In this document: positions 49,510 through 58,204 of the stretch, in pieces
Layout: each line of letters starts with the position of its first letter
Position numbering within the stretch: the first letter of the stretch is position 1
Assembly: GCA_965116355.1 (NCBI GenBank)
Contig: OZ220679.1
Coordinates: 310,001-374,000 of the forward strand
Reading direction: 5' to 3'
Length of the DNA stretch: 64,000 nt
Source: UBA1127 sp965116355
GTDB lineage: Bacteria; Chloroflexota; Dehalococcoidia; Lucifugimonadales; UBA1127
Program-made: the position numbers and the translations under genes
Notes under the pieces: generated by a model
Database searches by the model: none
What the model saw: only the letters and a program-made list of their open reading frames with translations
Told to the model about the DNA's origin: nothing

Positions 49510-50472
49510 TCAGCTTCCCTGGATGTCAAAGACGGCCAGGACCGTGACGCGGACTTCCTGCTCGCCGGGGCTGACGGGGGTGGAGGTGCTTGCGTCCGCG
49601 GCGAGGGACGCAAGGGCCCGCTCGGCGAAGACGGGGGGCGGCGCGGAGACCTCGGACAGGAAGACCATGCGGCCCAAGACCACGCCCGAGTAGGAGGCGA
49701 GCTCGCCGGCCCTGGCGAGGGCGTCGACGACGGCCATCTCACGCGCTTCCTTTGCCAGCTCCGTCGTGTCCTCGATGCGGAAGGAGATGCCGTTGACGCG
49801 GACCACGTCGCCGCCGGCGGCGACGGCGCCGTCGAGCAGCTCGCTGGTGCGGTCGAGGTCGCGGACGAGGACGATGGCCGTGTTGGAGACCTGGTAGCCG
49901 GTCAAGACGCGCTCGCTGCGGCGGATGCCCTCCACAATGCGCTCCTGCCAGTCGTACTGGGGCTGGATGGCGATGTGGCGGGTGCGGATATCGGCCGGGG
50001 CGACGCCGCTGCCGATGAAGTAGGCGACGATGGCCGTCATGGCCTCCGCAGCGACGTCGCGGGCCTCCGAGACGGTGTCCGCGGTGGCGGACACGCCAAG
50101 ATCGAGCTCGGCGAGGTCGGGCGCGGCAGAGACGACGCCGACGCCATTCACCCAAACGCCCGCGTCCTGCGCATCGCCGATGACGCCGGACTTGGGGGGC
50201 GCCTCGTCATCGTCGTCCGCGTCCATGTCAGAGAAGGCCTCGAGGAACTGCATGGCGAGAGCCATGCCCTCGGGACCCAACTCCATGGCGGCATCCGCGC
50301 CGTCACGGTCGCGGGAGTAGTCGTCCTTGTCGTCGTCCTTTGGCTGCTCGGCGACGGCGGTCGGTTCTACGGGGACGGGCTCCGGATCGTCGTCCTCGCA
50401 CGCCACCGCCGCCAGTATCAGAGCAACCGCGGCCAGGAGGAGGATAGCCCGTGAAAAGCGCACAATGCCCAA
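49510..50472 (-). CDS. SIMPL-domain lipoprotein
   Basis: 320 residues. TTG 50472 is preferred as start because GGAGG lies 6 nt upstream and gives a compact signal ending in lipobox LAAVAC; an ATG at 50532 would add 20 polar residues. An acidic linker (about 30-95, many Asp) is followed by a SIMPL (DUF541) domain with VSATADTVSEARDVAAEAM, HIAIQPQYDWQ and GYQVSNTAIVLVRDL. Such proteins are extracytoplasmic with poorly known roles in envelope stress. It follows the anti-sigma gene on the same strand. Confidence 0.85.
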   Translation of the reverse strand: MGIVRFSRAILLLAAVALILAAVACEDDDPEPVPVEPTAVAEQPKDDDKDDYSRDRDGADAAMELGPEGMALAMQFLEAFSDMDADDDDEAPPKSGVIGDAQDAGVWVNGVGVVSAAPDLAELDLGVSATADTVSEARDVAAEAMTAIVAYFIGSGVAPADIRTRHIAIQPQYDWQERIVEGIRRSERVLTGYQVSNTAIVLVRDLDRTSELLDGAVAAGGDVVRVNGISFRIEDTTELAKEAREMAVVDALARAGELASYSGVVLGRMVFLSEVSAPPPVFAERALASLAADASTSTPVSPGEQEVRVTVLAVFDIQGS

Positions 50473-50547
50473 GTTACGCCTCCAAGTGTGGATGAAGACC
50501 CCTTCAGGTAGAAGGACGCGGTCAGGCGGCAAGGGGTTCCGGGGCAG

Positions 50548-51207
50548 CTACGCCGAGGTTGTACGGCGGCGCACCAGAATGGAGATGCCGGCCAAGGCGG
50601 CGGTCAGCGCCAGCAAGGCGAGCTCCAGCGCCCACAACTCCAGCCGGACGCCGGACTGCTGGGCGAGGGTGGACTCGGACCCGGGCGTCGTTGCCGTGTC
50701 GCCAGGCACGTCTACCGCCGGCTGGTTGCCGGGGTCTGGAGCGGGGTCTGGGCCTACGATCGGCGACTGCTCGGGGCCGGGCGGCGTGCCCGAGTTGATG
50801 AAGTCGCCAGGGTCGTTGATACCGAGCTGAATTGGCGCCTCCGGAGTGCCGATGGCTCCGGAAATGTCGCCGGCAAAGACGACCGCAAGGGCGATCGCCG
50901 CAGCGGCGGCCATCGCACGGAGGCCCTCGACGGGGGCGGGCCGCCACCAGGGGCGGGCGGGAGCGACGACAAAGGCGCGGGCGGGAACGGGGACCGCGAA
51001 GCTGCGAGGGGTGGGGACAGTGGGCAGCGTGCGGAGGGCGCCAACGACCGCTCGCATGTCATCGACTTGCTGGGCGCAGTCGTAGCAGGATGCAAGGTGG
51101 GACTCCACCTTTCGCATCTCGCTCTCGCGCAAGGCACCGTCCAGGAAGGAAGAGACCGTCTCTGTCGAACAGTGCCGAACCCCAAAGCCCTCGCCAAAGA
51201 GCCGCAT
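50548..51207 (-). CDS. zinc-finger anti-sigma factor
   Basis: 219-residue membrane anti-sigma. The N-terminal ZAS motif H-x3-C-x2-C is in SHLASCYDCAQQ (near 36-44), with a His/Cys near HCSTETV. A first hydrophobic segment lies at about 98-114 (AAAAAIALAVVFAG), then a Pro/Gly-rich extracytoplasmic part, then a second helix near the C-terminus (ALLALTAALAGISILV). The SD GGAGG precedes ATG 51207, 13 bp after the sigma stop, giving a classical sigma/anti-sigma operon. Confidence 0.85.
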   Translation of the reverse strand: MRLFGEGFGVRHCSTETVSSFLDGALRESEMRKVESHLASCYDCAQQVDDMRAVVGALRTLPTVPTPRSFAVPVPARAFVVAPARPWWRPAPVEGLRAMAAAAAIALAVVFAGDISGAIGTPEAPIQLGINDPGDFINSGTPPGPEQSPIVGPDPAPDPGNQPAVDVPGDTATTPGSESTLAQQSGVRLELWALELALLALTAALAGISILVRRRTTSA

Positions 51208-51220
51208 GGATTAACCTCCA

Positions 51221-51799
51221 CTAACCAGAACGAATCTGGGCGGGCAAAAGTTCCCGCTGGGTGGAGAGAGCGGCGCGCATCGCCTCCCTAGCACGGCTGA
51301 GCCGGGACTTGACCGTGCCGACGGGCTTTTTGAGCGCGCGGGCCGCCTCCTCGTAGCTGAGCGCCTGGATATCTACGAGGATGAGCACCATGCGCTGGTC
51401 CGTCGGGAGCGTCATCAGCGCCTGCTGGATGAAGCTGGAGAGCTCCCGGCGGACTGCGAATTCCTCCGGGGTTTCCTGCTCGCTGGTGAGGCCGAAGGCG
51501 GGACTCTCCACGAGGGCGTCCAGCGAGGTGTTGCGCCGCACCTGCGCGGAGCGGAGGTGGTCGCGGCAGGCGTTGGTCGCGATGCGGAAGAGCCACGCGC
51601 GGAAGTTGCCGGCGGAGAAGGTGTGGAGAGCGCGGAAGGCAGAAACGAAGGTGTCCTGCGTTATGTCCTCCGCAATGGCGGGATCCCCGACCATACGCAG
51701 GGCCGCGTTGTATATCGAGGTCTGGTAGTGTTCCACCAGACGATTGAAGGCCCCTGCATCGCCCTGTTTGCTGGCCAGCAGAAGCGTTTGCTCATCCAT
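51221..51799 (-). CDS. ECF RNA polymerase sigma factor
   Basis: 192-residue sigma-70 family member of the ECF group. Region 2 spans about 15-85 (RLVEHYQTSIYNAALRMVGD, ITQDTFVSAFRALHTF, WLFRIATNACRDHLR); region 4 spans about 130-180 (LPTDQRMVLILVDIQALSYEE, GTVKSRLSRARE). ATG 51799 is chosen for the first homologous residues MDEQTLLLASKQGD; the frame is open further upstream. It is probably released by proteolysis of the neighbouring anti-sigma factor. Confidence 0.93.
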   Translation of the reverse strand: MDEQTLLLASKQGDAGAFNRLVEHYQTSIYNAALRMVGDPAIAEDITQDTFVSAFRALHTFSAGNFRAWLFRIATNACRDHLRSAQVRRNTSLDALVESPAFGLTSEQETPEEFAVRRELSSFIQQALMTLPTDQRMVLILVDIQALSYEEAARALKKPVGTVKSRLSRAREAMRAALSTQRELLPAQIRSG

Positions 51800-51826
51800 G
51801 GCGTTCCCTATACTCCTACATTGGCG

Positions 51827-51835
51827 AGTATAGCA
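51827..51835 (-). promoter_or_regulatory. extended -10 promoter of the sigma/anti-sigma operon
   Basis: Minus-strand TGCTATACT, 28 bp before the sigma start codon. Identical to the prs promoter core, so it looks like a housekeeping rather than an autoregulated ECF promoter. Confidence 0.55.
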
Positions 51836-52008
51836 TACCCGTTCTCGCGCGTCATAGCTGCCGCTTGGCGAGTCGAGGGCCCGTCGCTGACAGGGCCGGG
51901 GCGCCGTCGCAGCGGGGCGAGGCGTCTCGCGGCCGGGCGGCAACAAAACCGCGCCTGTGCACGTTACACTATAGTCGCAATTGCAACCACACCCATGGGC
52001 GGGGAATA

Positions 52009-52596
52009 GTGAAGTCCTTCTTCTTCGAGGCCCTGGAAACGCTGCTGCTGGGCGTCAGCGCCTTCCTGATCCTGCAGGCGTCCGTCCAGAACTTCCGCGT
52101 GCAGGGCGACAGCATGGACCCCACGCTGGTCAACCAGCAGCACCTGCTGGTGAGCAAGGTGGCCTATGCGGCGTCGCCGTTCCAAGCCAACTCGGGCAGC
52201 GGCGAAGCGGACGCCGCGAACACTCCATACGTGTTCAACCCGCCGCAGCGGGGCGACATCGTCGTGTTTCACCTCGCCGACCGCGCCAGCGCCGACCTGG
52301 TCAAGCGCGTGGTCGGGCTGCCGGGCGAGACGGTCGAAATGCGCGACGGGCGCGTGTACGTGGACGGCGAGCTGCTGGAGGAGCCGTACCTGACCGGCTT
52401 CGACGACTCGAACGCAGCGCCGGAGGTGGTGCCGGAGGGACATTACTACGTGCTGGGGGACAATCGCGCGGTCAGCTTCGACTCGCGGAGCCTGGGGCCG
52501 ATCTCGCAGTCGCAGATCATCGGCAAGGCGTGGATCTCCTACTGGCCACTGGACCGGCTGAACGTCCTCGACGCGGACTCCCCGCCCCTGCAGTAG
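52009..52596 (+). CDS. lepB: signal peptidase I
   Basis: 195-residue type I leader peptidase removing signal peptides after Sec export. The start is GTG 52009 after GGGCGGGG. One N-terminal membrane helix (about 8-26) precedes the catalytic Ser in GDSMDPTL (near 36). The general-base Lys is in LVKRVVGLPGETVEM (near 98), and box E reads YYVLGDNRAVSFDSRSLGP, with the usual GDN and DSR. It is divergent from the sigma operon. Confidence 0.95.
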   Translation: MKSFFFEALETLLLGVSAFLILQASVQNFRVQGDSMDPTLVNQQHLLVSKVAYAASPFQANSGSGEADAANTPYVFNPPQRGDIVVFHLADRASADLVKRVVGLPGETVEMRDGRVYVDGELLEEPYLTGFDDSNAAPEVVPEGHYYVLGDNRAVSFDSRSLGPISQSQIIGKAWISYWPLDRLNVLDADSPPLQ

Positions 52597-52651
52597 CCTC
52601 CCGATTATGGTAGATTGGTAACTGGTCTCAAATACAACTTTGTTTGTTAAT

Positions 52652-52668
52652 CAAATGATAATCATTTG
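52652..52668. promoter_or_regulatory. Fur-box-like palindrome
   Basis: CAAATGATAATCATTTG, a perfect 17-bp palindrome containing the ATGATAATCAT core of classic Fur boxes. It sits in an A+T-rich gap between lepB and tRNA-Lys. Confidence 0.45.
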
Positions 52669-52691
52669 CTTTTGATATGTATTACGTTATC

Positions 52692-52727
52692 ATTGCCTAT
52701 GCTCAGGCAATTCTTGCCTGCTACAAT
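52692..52727 (+). promoter_or_regulatory. inverted repeat and extended -10 promoter of tRNA-Lys
   Basis: ATTGCCT-atgctc-AGGCAAT (52692-52711) may terminate lepB or act as an operator. TGCTACAAT (52719-52727) then places a start about 2 nt before the mature tRNA. Confidence 0.5.
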
Positions 52728-52735
52728 GGAGATAT

Positions 52736-52811
52736 GGGCCGTTAGCTCAGCTGGCAGAGCACCGGACTTTTAATCCGGGTGTCCAGGGTTCGAGCCCCTG
52801 ACGGCCCACCA
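52736..52811 (+). tRNA. tRNA-Lys (anticodon TTT)
   Basis: 76-nt cloverleaf: acceptor GGGCCGT / ACGGCCC, D arm GCTCAGCTGGCAGAGC, anticodon stem CCGGA / TCCGG with loop CTTTTAA, T arm with GGTTCGAGCC, encoded CCA at 52809-52811. Confidence 0.97.
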
Positions 52812-52893
52812 CCATATGCTCGCCTGTGCATCCTTTTGCCGCACTTTCGTTGCAGTTGGCAGATAAGGCCCATTAGGCCAAAGGAGTAACTCC

Positions 52894-53277
52894 GTGCAAT
52901 GTCCGTTCTGCGAACCCCAGGTAAAGGACCTGCCGATCGTTGAACGCAACGAACACTGCCTCGCGATTGACGTTGCGGACGAGATTCTCGCCGGATCACG
53001 CATCATCGTGCCTCGCCAACACCGGACTACGCCGTTCGAGCTGACGGAAGCGGAGATCACAGCGACGTTTGAGTTGCTTCGCGCTGCCAAGTCCGAAATC
53101 GATTCCGCACTATCTCCCGATGGCTACAACATTGGGTGGAATTGCGGGGCAACCGCCGGGCAGGAGGTATTCCATGCACACCTTCATGTCGTCCCACGAT
53201 TCCGCGACGAGCCCCTCGCCGGCAAGGGGATTCGTTTCTGGTTGAAGCAGGAGAACAATCGGCGCCTCGCCAGATAG
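52894..53277 (+). CDS. HIT family protein
   Basis: 127-residue histidine-triad nucleotide hydrolase/transferase. The catalytic H-x-H-x-H motif is in FHAHLHVVPR (near 92-101). The N-terminal CPFC pair may bind zinc, as in many HIT proteins. Translation starts at GTG 52894 with AGGAG 8 nt upstream. The C-terminal tail (GKGIRFWLKQENNRR) is as in HINT-type members acting on nucleoside phosphoramidates; the physiological substrate is unknown. Confidence 0.92.
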   Translation: MQCPFCEPQVKDLPIVERNEHCLAIDVADEILAGSRIIVPRQHRTTPFELTEAEITATFELLRAAKSEIDSALSPDGYNIGWNCGATAGQEVFHAHLHVVPRFRDEPLAGKGIRFWLKQENNRRLAR

Positions 53278-53505
53278 TGTATTGCAGTCAAATCGCGTCG
53301 CGGACGGAATTGACTCATGCGTCAAGCCGACGAGGGGCACCCACCCATACCTCGAAGACGATTTCGCCTGCTGCCACGCCAGACCCCCACAAGCACAATA
53401 CCCAGCTCCACTACGTTCATACGAGGCCGGCATCACGCGCAAGCTCTACGTGGCAGTATGTCCAATGGGGCTTTGTTGCCGTACCAGACGCCTTCAAAGC
53501 AGCGC
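53278..53505. other. gap with no convincing gene
   Basis: Short plus-strand frames here have no start signals or recognisable products. Confidence 0.4.
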
Positions 53506-54279
53506 CTACAGTTCTACTGGCCGGCCGCTTTCCATCCACTCCAGGTATGAGCCGTCGTAGAGGCGGACGTTGTAGCCGTACTGGCGCATGGCGAGCCAGG
53601 TGAGCGAGGCTCGGGCGCCGCTGCGGCAGTAGGCGACGATTTGGTCGCCGGGGGACACGCCTGCGGCATCCAGCCGCCCTCGTAGTTTGTCCGAAGTGAT
53701 GAGCAGCCGCCCGCCGGAGCCGGCGGTTTCCGAGTGCGGGAGGTTGAGCGCTCCGGGAATGTGTCCGGGGCGGTCGTCCATGTCCGTTTGGCCGAGGAAC
53801 TCCTCCGGGGTGCGGGTGTCGAGGAGCTTTCCGGCGCCGGGGTTGGCGGCATCGTCCAACGTGGCGCGTATGGACGAGTCCGGGCGCGGGTTGAACGCTT
53901 GCGGCTCCGTTGGGACGGGGCGGTAGAGGATTTCCCGGCCCTCATCCTTCCAGGACTCGAAGAGGAGGTCCATGACGTGGACGTCGGTGCGGCCGAGGTA
54001 CTCGAGCACCCACGCGGCCATGGCGGCGTTGCGGCCGTCGTGCTGGTCGTAGAGGACGGGGGTCACGCCGTCGCCGAGGCCCGCGTCGCCGAAGGCGGCG
54101 GCAAGCTGCGTCGGCTCGGCGAGGCCGCCGCCGGGGGCCTGCAGCTTCTTGAAAGGTACGCTGACGGCCCCGCGGAGGTGGCCCATGAGGTAGCGCATGG
54201 CCGACCGGGGGTCGATCACGAGGTATCCGGGCCGTCCAATGTGTTCAGAGACCCAATCGGCGGATACGAGGGTGACCAT
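53506..54279 (-). CDS. two-domain rhodanese-type sulfurtransferase
   Basis: 257 residues with tandem rhodanese domains. The C-terminal domain carries the active-site Cys in YCRSGARAS (near 219). In the N-terminal domain the equivalent loop reads LYDQHDGRNA, without Cys, as usual for thiosulfate sulfurtransferases. ATG 54279 overlaps the upstream TGA by one base, so it is coupled to the OsmC gene; a TTG one codon earlier is possible. The pair suggests sulfane sulfur or peroxide/thiol handling. Confidence 0.92.
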   Translation of the reverse strand: MVTLVSADWVSEHIGRPGYLVIDPRSAMRYLMGHLRGAVSVPFKKLQAPGGGLAEPTQLAAAFGDAGLGDGVTPVLYDQHDGRNAAMAAWVLEYLGRTDVHVMDLLFESWKDEGREILYRPVPTEPQAFNPRPDSSIRATLDDAANPGAGKLLDTRTPEEFLGQTDMDDRPGHIPGALNLPHSETAGSGGRLLITSDKLRGRLDAAGVSPGDQIVAYCRSGARASLTWLAMRQYGYNVRLYDGSYLEWMESGRPVEL

Positions 54280-54812
54280 CAACCGACCATTTCAAAGTCG
54301 GTCTCGACATTCGTCGCCTTGGCGACGGACTGCGTGACGGGAGAGCCCTCGACCGCGAGGCGCCAGATGCCGCGCAGAGTGTCCTCGTCGGCGTCGGCGC
54401 GGACGAAGCACTTGGCGGAGATCCTGCCGTAGCCCGGGTTGCCCTCGTCCTCGACGCCGGCCCACTTGCGGATGTTCTCGAAGTAGCCCTCGACGGCGAT
54501 CTCGAGGTCATGGATGCGGACGCCCTGCTTGGTGGCGTTGACGACGAAACCGACGGTCATGCAGCTGCCGATGGCCGACAGGAGCTGCTCGTGGGCGCTG
54601 GCGGCGACGTCGGTGGCGGTCAGATCGCCGGGCTCGTCCATGTCGACTTGGTGGTTGCGCATGTAGGCGCGGGCACGCATGCCGTTCTGCCAGACGACAC
54701 GCGACTTCCAGGGGCCAGTCACGGCGTTGAAGACGTCCGGGTCCCGGAAGGACTCCAGCACCTCTGTCAGCTTCTCCCGGGGCAGCCCGTTGAGGTTCTC
54801 CTGCTCTGCCAT
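54279..54812 (-). CDS. OsmC/Ohr family protein
   Basis: 177 residues. The central block SAIGSCMTVGFVVNATKQG then LEIAVEGYFE is characteristic of OsmC-like peroxidases, with the first redox Cys in GSCM (near 83). A second Cys in SAKCFVRAD (near 134) can act as resolving partner. The family reduces organic hydroperoxides or binds thiols. Translational overlap with the rhodanese gene supports a joint role in sulfur/oxidant stress. Confidence 0.88.
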   Translation of the reverse strand: MAEQENLNGLPREKLTEVLESFRDPDVFNAVTGPWKSRVVWQNGMRARAYMRNHQVDMDEPGDLTATDVAASAHEQLLSAIGSCMTVGFVVNATKQGVRIHDLEIAVEGYFENIRKWAGVEDEGNPGYGRISAKCFVRADADEDTLRGIWRLAVEGSPVTQSVAKATNVETDFEMVG

Positions 54813-54863
54813 GTCAATCTCCTTCCCGTTGGCGGTGTGTTGCGTTCAGCCATGCCGCGGGCG

Positions 54864-56033
54864 TTATCGGTACTCGGCGCGGAGCTGCTCGGCGGCGTCA
54901 GTGATGGCGCGCATCTTCCGGCACGCGACCTCCGTGGTGTTGACGTTTCTCTCCGCGAAGGTGCCGAACCCGCAGTCAGGGTTGAGGTAGATCTTGTCGG
55001 CGTCGAAGTACTGGAGGAGCTCCTTGACGAGGCGGACGATCTCCTCCGTCGACTCGATGCCGTCCGTGCGGGGGTTCACGACGCCGAGGCCGATCTCCTT
55101 CTCGTTGCCGTACTCCTTAAAGACGTCCATCTCGCCGGCGCGGGGCGTGGCGCACTCGAGCACGAGCTGGTCAATGTTCATCTGCGACAGGTAGGGGAGC
55201 ATGGGCCCGTAGTTGCCGGTAAGGAGCACCTCCTCGCGGCGGCTCCAGTTGCCGCGGCAGACGTGCACGCCGGTCCTGATGCCGGTGATGCCCTCCAGGG
55301 TCTCGTTCATGAGGCGCACAGCGAACTCGAGCTCGTCGGTGGGGTCGCGGCGGTTGGGGAGGGCGGCGCACATGAACGTCTCCGTGCTCTCCTCGCCGAA
55401 TACCACCTGGCTGAGGATGGGCTCGTCGAGCTGGACGAAGTCGCAGCCCATGTCGCGCAGGGCGATGATCTCCTCGCGAAGGATGGCGACCACGTCGGCG
55501 GCGAGGTCCTCGGGGCTGGGGTAGACGGAGTCTGAGAGGCCCTCGAACCAGCCGGAGCGGGTCAGCATGTAGGGGCCTGGCAGGGGTATCTTGATTTGCC
55601 GGTCCGTGTGCTCGCGCAGGAATGCCAACTCATCGAGGGCGAGGCCGAGGCCCTGACGCTTGTCGATGCGGTCGACGACGATGGGGCTCTTGATGGCGAA
55701 GGAGGGGACGTCGAGGGCGCGCAGCATCTCCTCCATGCGCGCCCGGTCCCGCGAGTAGTCGAGGAGCTCCGAGACCTTCATGAGCTGCATGCCGGTCAGC
55801 TTGTCGACGGCGAAGGAGTAGAAGTTGTCGCGGCGAAGCTCGCCGTCGCTGATTATGTCCACTCCTGCGTCTTCCTGCGCGCGGATGCAGGCCAGCACTT
55901 CGCCGTCGGCCACGGCGTTGAACTCGTCGAGGGTGATCTCGCCAGCCTCCTTGCGGCGCAGGGCGCGGACCAACTCCGTCGAGCGGGGCCAGCTGCCGAC
56001 GACGGTCACGGGAAACAAGGGCGTGTTCGCCAT
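54864..56033 (-). CDS. cobalamin-independent methionine synthase-like methyltransferase
   Basis: 389 residues corresponding to the C-terminal catalytic barrel of MetE (PF01717). It opens with FPVTVVGSWPR (near 7) and has SDGELRRDNFYSF, DFVQLDEPILSQV, the zinc ligands in GVHVCRGN (His and Cys, near 255) and the second Cys in NPDCGFGTF (near 350). It lacks the N-terminal MetE domain, as in archaeal-type or core MetE and vinyl-transfer paralogues, so the methyl donor may be a corrinoid protein rather than a folate. ATG 56033 follows GGGGGGATTCCG. Confidence 0.88.
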   Translation of the reverse strand: MANTPLFPVTVVGSWPRSTELVRALRRKEAGEITLDEFNAVADGEVLACIRAQEDAGVDIISDGELRRDNFYSFAVDKLTGMQLMKVSELLDYSRDRARMEEMLRALDVPSFAIKSPIVVDRIDKRQGLGLALDELAFLREHTDRQIKIPLPGPYMLTRSGWFEGLSDSVYPSPEDLAADVVAILREEIIALRDMGCDFVQLDEPILSQVVFGEESTETFMCAALPNRRDPTDELEFAVRLMNETLEGITGIRTGVHVCRGNWSRREEVLLTGNYGPMLPYLSQMNIDQLVLECATPRAGEMDVFKEYGNEKEIGLGVVNPRTDGIESTEEIVRLVKELLQYFDADKIYLNPDCGFGTFAERNVNTTEVACRKMRAITDAAEQLRAEYR

Positions 56034-56074
56034 ACGGAATCCCCCCAAAGCGGCATAGGTCGCCGCCTCCAGTG

Positions 56075-56132
56075 CTTGAGAACGGCACCAGTGTATCTCA
56101 GAGCGCAAGGGCGGGACAAATCCCGGCGGGCT
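56075..56132. repeat. 58-bp dispersed repeat, copy 1
   Basis: Imperfect direct repeat of 58205-58260; shared words include GGCaCCAGTGT, GCAAG, GGGACAAATC and CGGGCTA. It lies upstream of the MetE-like gene. Confidence 0.6.
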
Positions 56133-56199
56133 ACCCGATGGGGGCCTTCCTGCGTCGCCGGTCATGCCCGGATGGAGGATGGTTCTGCCGGGGCGGCGG

Positions 56200-57504
56200 T
56201 CAGTGGAGCGGTTCACCGATCAGGCGCTGCAGATGCGCCGTGAACACCTCCACGTGCCCTTTCTTCCGGGAATCGTGGCGGCTCTTGTTGTCCAACACGT
56301 CAATCACGTGACCGTCGTATCCCTCTGCGGCGTCGATGCGGAGTTTGTCGCCCTTACGGGATACACTAGCTATCTCATCGAGCGGCAGATGGGAGACGTG
56401 CTTGTCATTCCAACTGTTGGACACGAACAGAAGCCGGCGGTTGGTGGCGGCAACGACGCCCGTGTGTCCCTTCGCCCCTGGCAATTCCGGGGTGTAAATG
56501 CCATAGAGCAGGGCCTCGAGGTGTTCGTCGTTGTTAAGAACCTCGGCCAGCTTTCTGCGCTCCTTCCCGTGCTCGTCCAAGAGCGCCCAGAGCGGGTGAT
56601 ACAGCTTCCAAGCGGCGTCAATCCTGGGTTGCCCGAACACCTCCGCGCGGCCCCGCACAATGTTGACGAAAGGCAGGGCGTCAGCCTCCCGCCGGAAGTG
56701 GGCCGCGTACACCTGGCCCCGCTGGTCAATGAACCTGACCTCCTGGCCTCCCGCGTGTTCCATACATTCCACTGCCGGGATTGTCCCGTGGGGGCAGCTT
56801 GCGATGATTTCCTCCTTATGCGCGCCACGGGTCAAATTGTTGTCCACGGCCAGCTTGATGAGCAGCATGCGGTCCCCGGTGGCCACGGCGATCGCCGGCC
56901 AACCCTGCCACTGCGTAGCCCAATAGTCCGGGTCGCTGTTGTAGCCCGGCCGAATTTTGCCGCTGAAGTGTTTGGCCGTTTCCAGTCCCGCTGAGCAGTG
57001 CGCCCAGCGCCGGACCTGTTCTCCAGGCGCCAGGACGTGGGAAAACGCCGCCGCGACCGACTCTTCATCGCTCAGCAGACGGCCCCTGATGAACCGGGAG
57101 AAGTCAGCGGCGGCACCCTGCAGATCAAGGTCGAAGCCCGGCACAGTCAGCGAGCCGGGAGCGTCGCCGCTTCCCAACCCCCTGAGCCTGACCCTTCCGG
57201 GATCCGGTTCCGTGATTTCATCAATTTCCGGGTACGTCAGACCAAAGCAGTTCCAGGACAACCGGCCCCGGTTCAGCAGGATTACCCTGCGCCCGGTGGC
57301 GACCACGATCCCCCGGTCATGGCTGGAGCCCCCAGCTACATTCCTGGCCTGAAAGCCACACGGGTGCAGCAGCTCGACGTATTCGCCCGGTTCCAGAAGA
57401 TCGTAGAGCATCTCCCGCTCACCCTCGTAGTCTTTCAGGCCCCAGCTTGGTTGCAGGGTGTACCACTGGTTGTCGATGCTTCGGGTTTGCGCAGGACTCC
57501 GCAT
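56200..57504 (-). CDS. protein with three PH-like repeats
   Basis: 434 residues. Three segments share the pattern of bacterial PH domains, in which a hydrophobic strand with VVATxRR precedes a D/PxxEI turn and a strand: GIVVATGRRVILLNR...TYPEIDEI (about 65-100), AIAVATGDRMLLIK (about 205), and GVVAATNRRLLFVSN...LPLDEIASVSRKGDKLRI (about 360-400). The start is ATG 57504 after GGGGAGGGGACAC. No signal or membrane helix is seen, so it is probably cytoplasmic. The function is unknown; PH-like modules mediate binding at membranes or peptides. Confidence 0.65.
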   Translation of the reverse strand: MRSPAQTRSIDNQWYTLQPSWGLKDYEGEREMLYDLLEPGEYVELLHPCGFQARNVAGGSSHDRGIVVATGRRVILLNRGRLSWNCFGLTYPEIDEITEPDPGRVRLRGLGSGDAPGSLTVPGFDLDLQGAAADFSRFIRGRLLSDEESVAAAFSHVLAPGEQVRRWAHCSAGLETAKHFSGKIRPGYNSDPDYWATQWQGWPAIAVATGDRMLLIKLAVDNNLTRGAHKEEIIASCPHGTIPAVECMEHAGGQEVRFIDQRGQVYAAHFRREADALPFVNIVRGRAEVFGQPRIDAAWKLYHPLWALLDEHGKERRKLAEVLNNDEHLEALLYGIYTPELPGAKGHTGVVAATNRRLLFVSNSWNDKHVSHLPLDEIASVSRKGDKLRIDAAEGYDGHVIDVLDNKSRHDSRKKGHVEVFTAHLQRLIGEPLH

Positions 57505-57553
57505 GTGTCCCCTCCCCGCCGCCGAAGTTGCCCCGGCAACCCCGGCGGCTCCG

Positions 57554-57841
57554 CTACTCCCCGACCCCGCAGACCGCATCCCTGGCCGCCTTCAGGTCTT
57601 CCAGTGACGCGGCCTGGCTCACGTAAACATACTGGTCCTTGGCATCGTCCAAGTCGCGGGCAGCGGGGAACATCATCATCATGCTTTGCTCGAAGATCGG
57701 GTCGTTCTTTTCCATGCAGTCCAGCGTCTCCCTGACAACCGACTCCTTGCTGTCGCCGGCACAGGCCACCGCCAGCAGTATGAACAAGGCCATAGTGATG
57801 CACAGCGCACGGCCCCAGCCGCCAATACGGGTAATCGTCAT
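57554..57841 (-). CDS. small lipoprotein of unknown function
   Basis: 95 residues from ATG 57841 (AGGAGTTGGGAG upstream). The signal MTITRIGGWGRALCITM then a hydrophobic stretch ends in lipobox LLAVAC. The mature part is short and helical with four consecutive Met (EQSMMMMFPAARDL) and two further Cys. No family is recognised. It precedes the PH-like gene by 49 bp on the same strand and may be co-expressed. Confidence 0.7.
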   Translation of the reverse strand: MTITRIGGWGRALCITMALFILLAVACAGDSKESVVRETLDCMEKNDPIFEQSMMMMFPAARDLDDAKDQYVYVSQAASLEDLKAARDAVCGVGE

Positions 57842-57910
57842 CTCCCAACTCCTCTCTGCCCGCCTCAGGCCAATAGCGTTGTCGTTCTCCACGGCTATCG
57901 CCTTCCACCA

Positions 57911-58045
57911 GGAGCCCCGATTGACGGCGACGGTTGAGGAGGTTTCGTGTAGCTCAAGCCGTCGTATGTTGGCGAGGTCGCCCAACTCCGGCGGCATCTC
58001 CCCGCTCAACCGATGGCCGCTGAGGTCCAGCCTTGTCGGGAGATT
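57911..58045 (-). pseudogene. leucine-rich repeat remnant
   Basis: In frame with the lipoprotein and upstream of it, the translation reads LDLSGHRLSGEMPPELGDL then IRRLELHE, a clear LRR unit (LxLsgNxLsGxiPxelgxLxnL). Stops lie directly upstream (58046-58048 TAG) and no start precedes it, so it is a fragment of a lost LRR protein. Confidence 0.5.
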
Positions 58046-58204
58046 CTATCATCCCGTGAGTCACCGTTATGTGACCTTTTGGGAACTCATTGTGAGTTTT
58101 CATTAGCATCCACAAGAGGCGGCATGATTGAACCTGTTGACGCCCAAGGGCCTGTTGGCAATACGGATTCCTCTCCAATGCAGCATGGAGCACTGCGGCT
58201 ACCC

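Noticed and set aside
53282..53560. Plus-strand frame between the HIT and rhodanese genes
   Set aside because: Overlaps the rhodanese 3' end and has no start site or conserved pattern.
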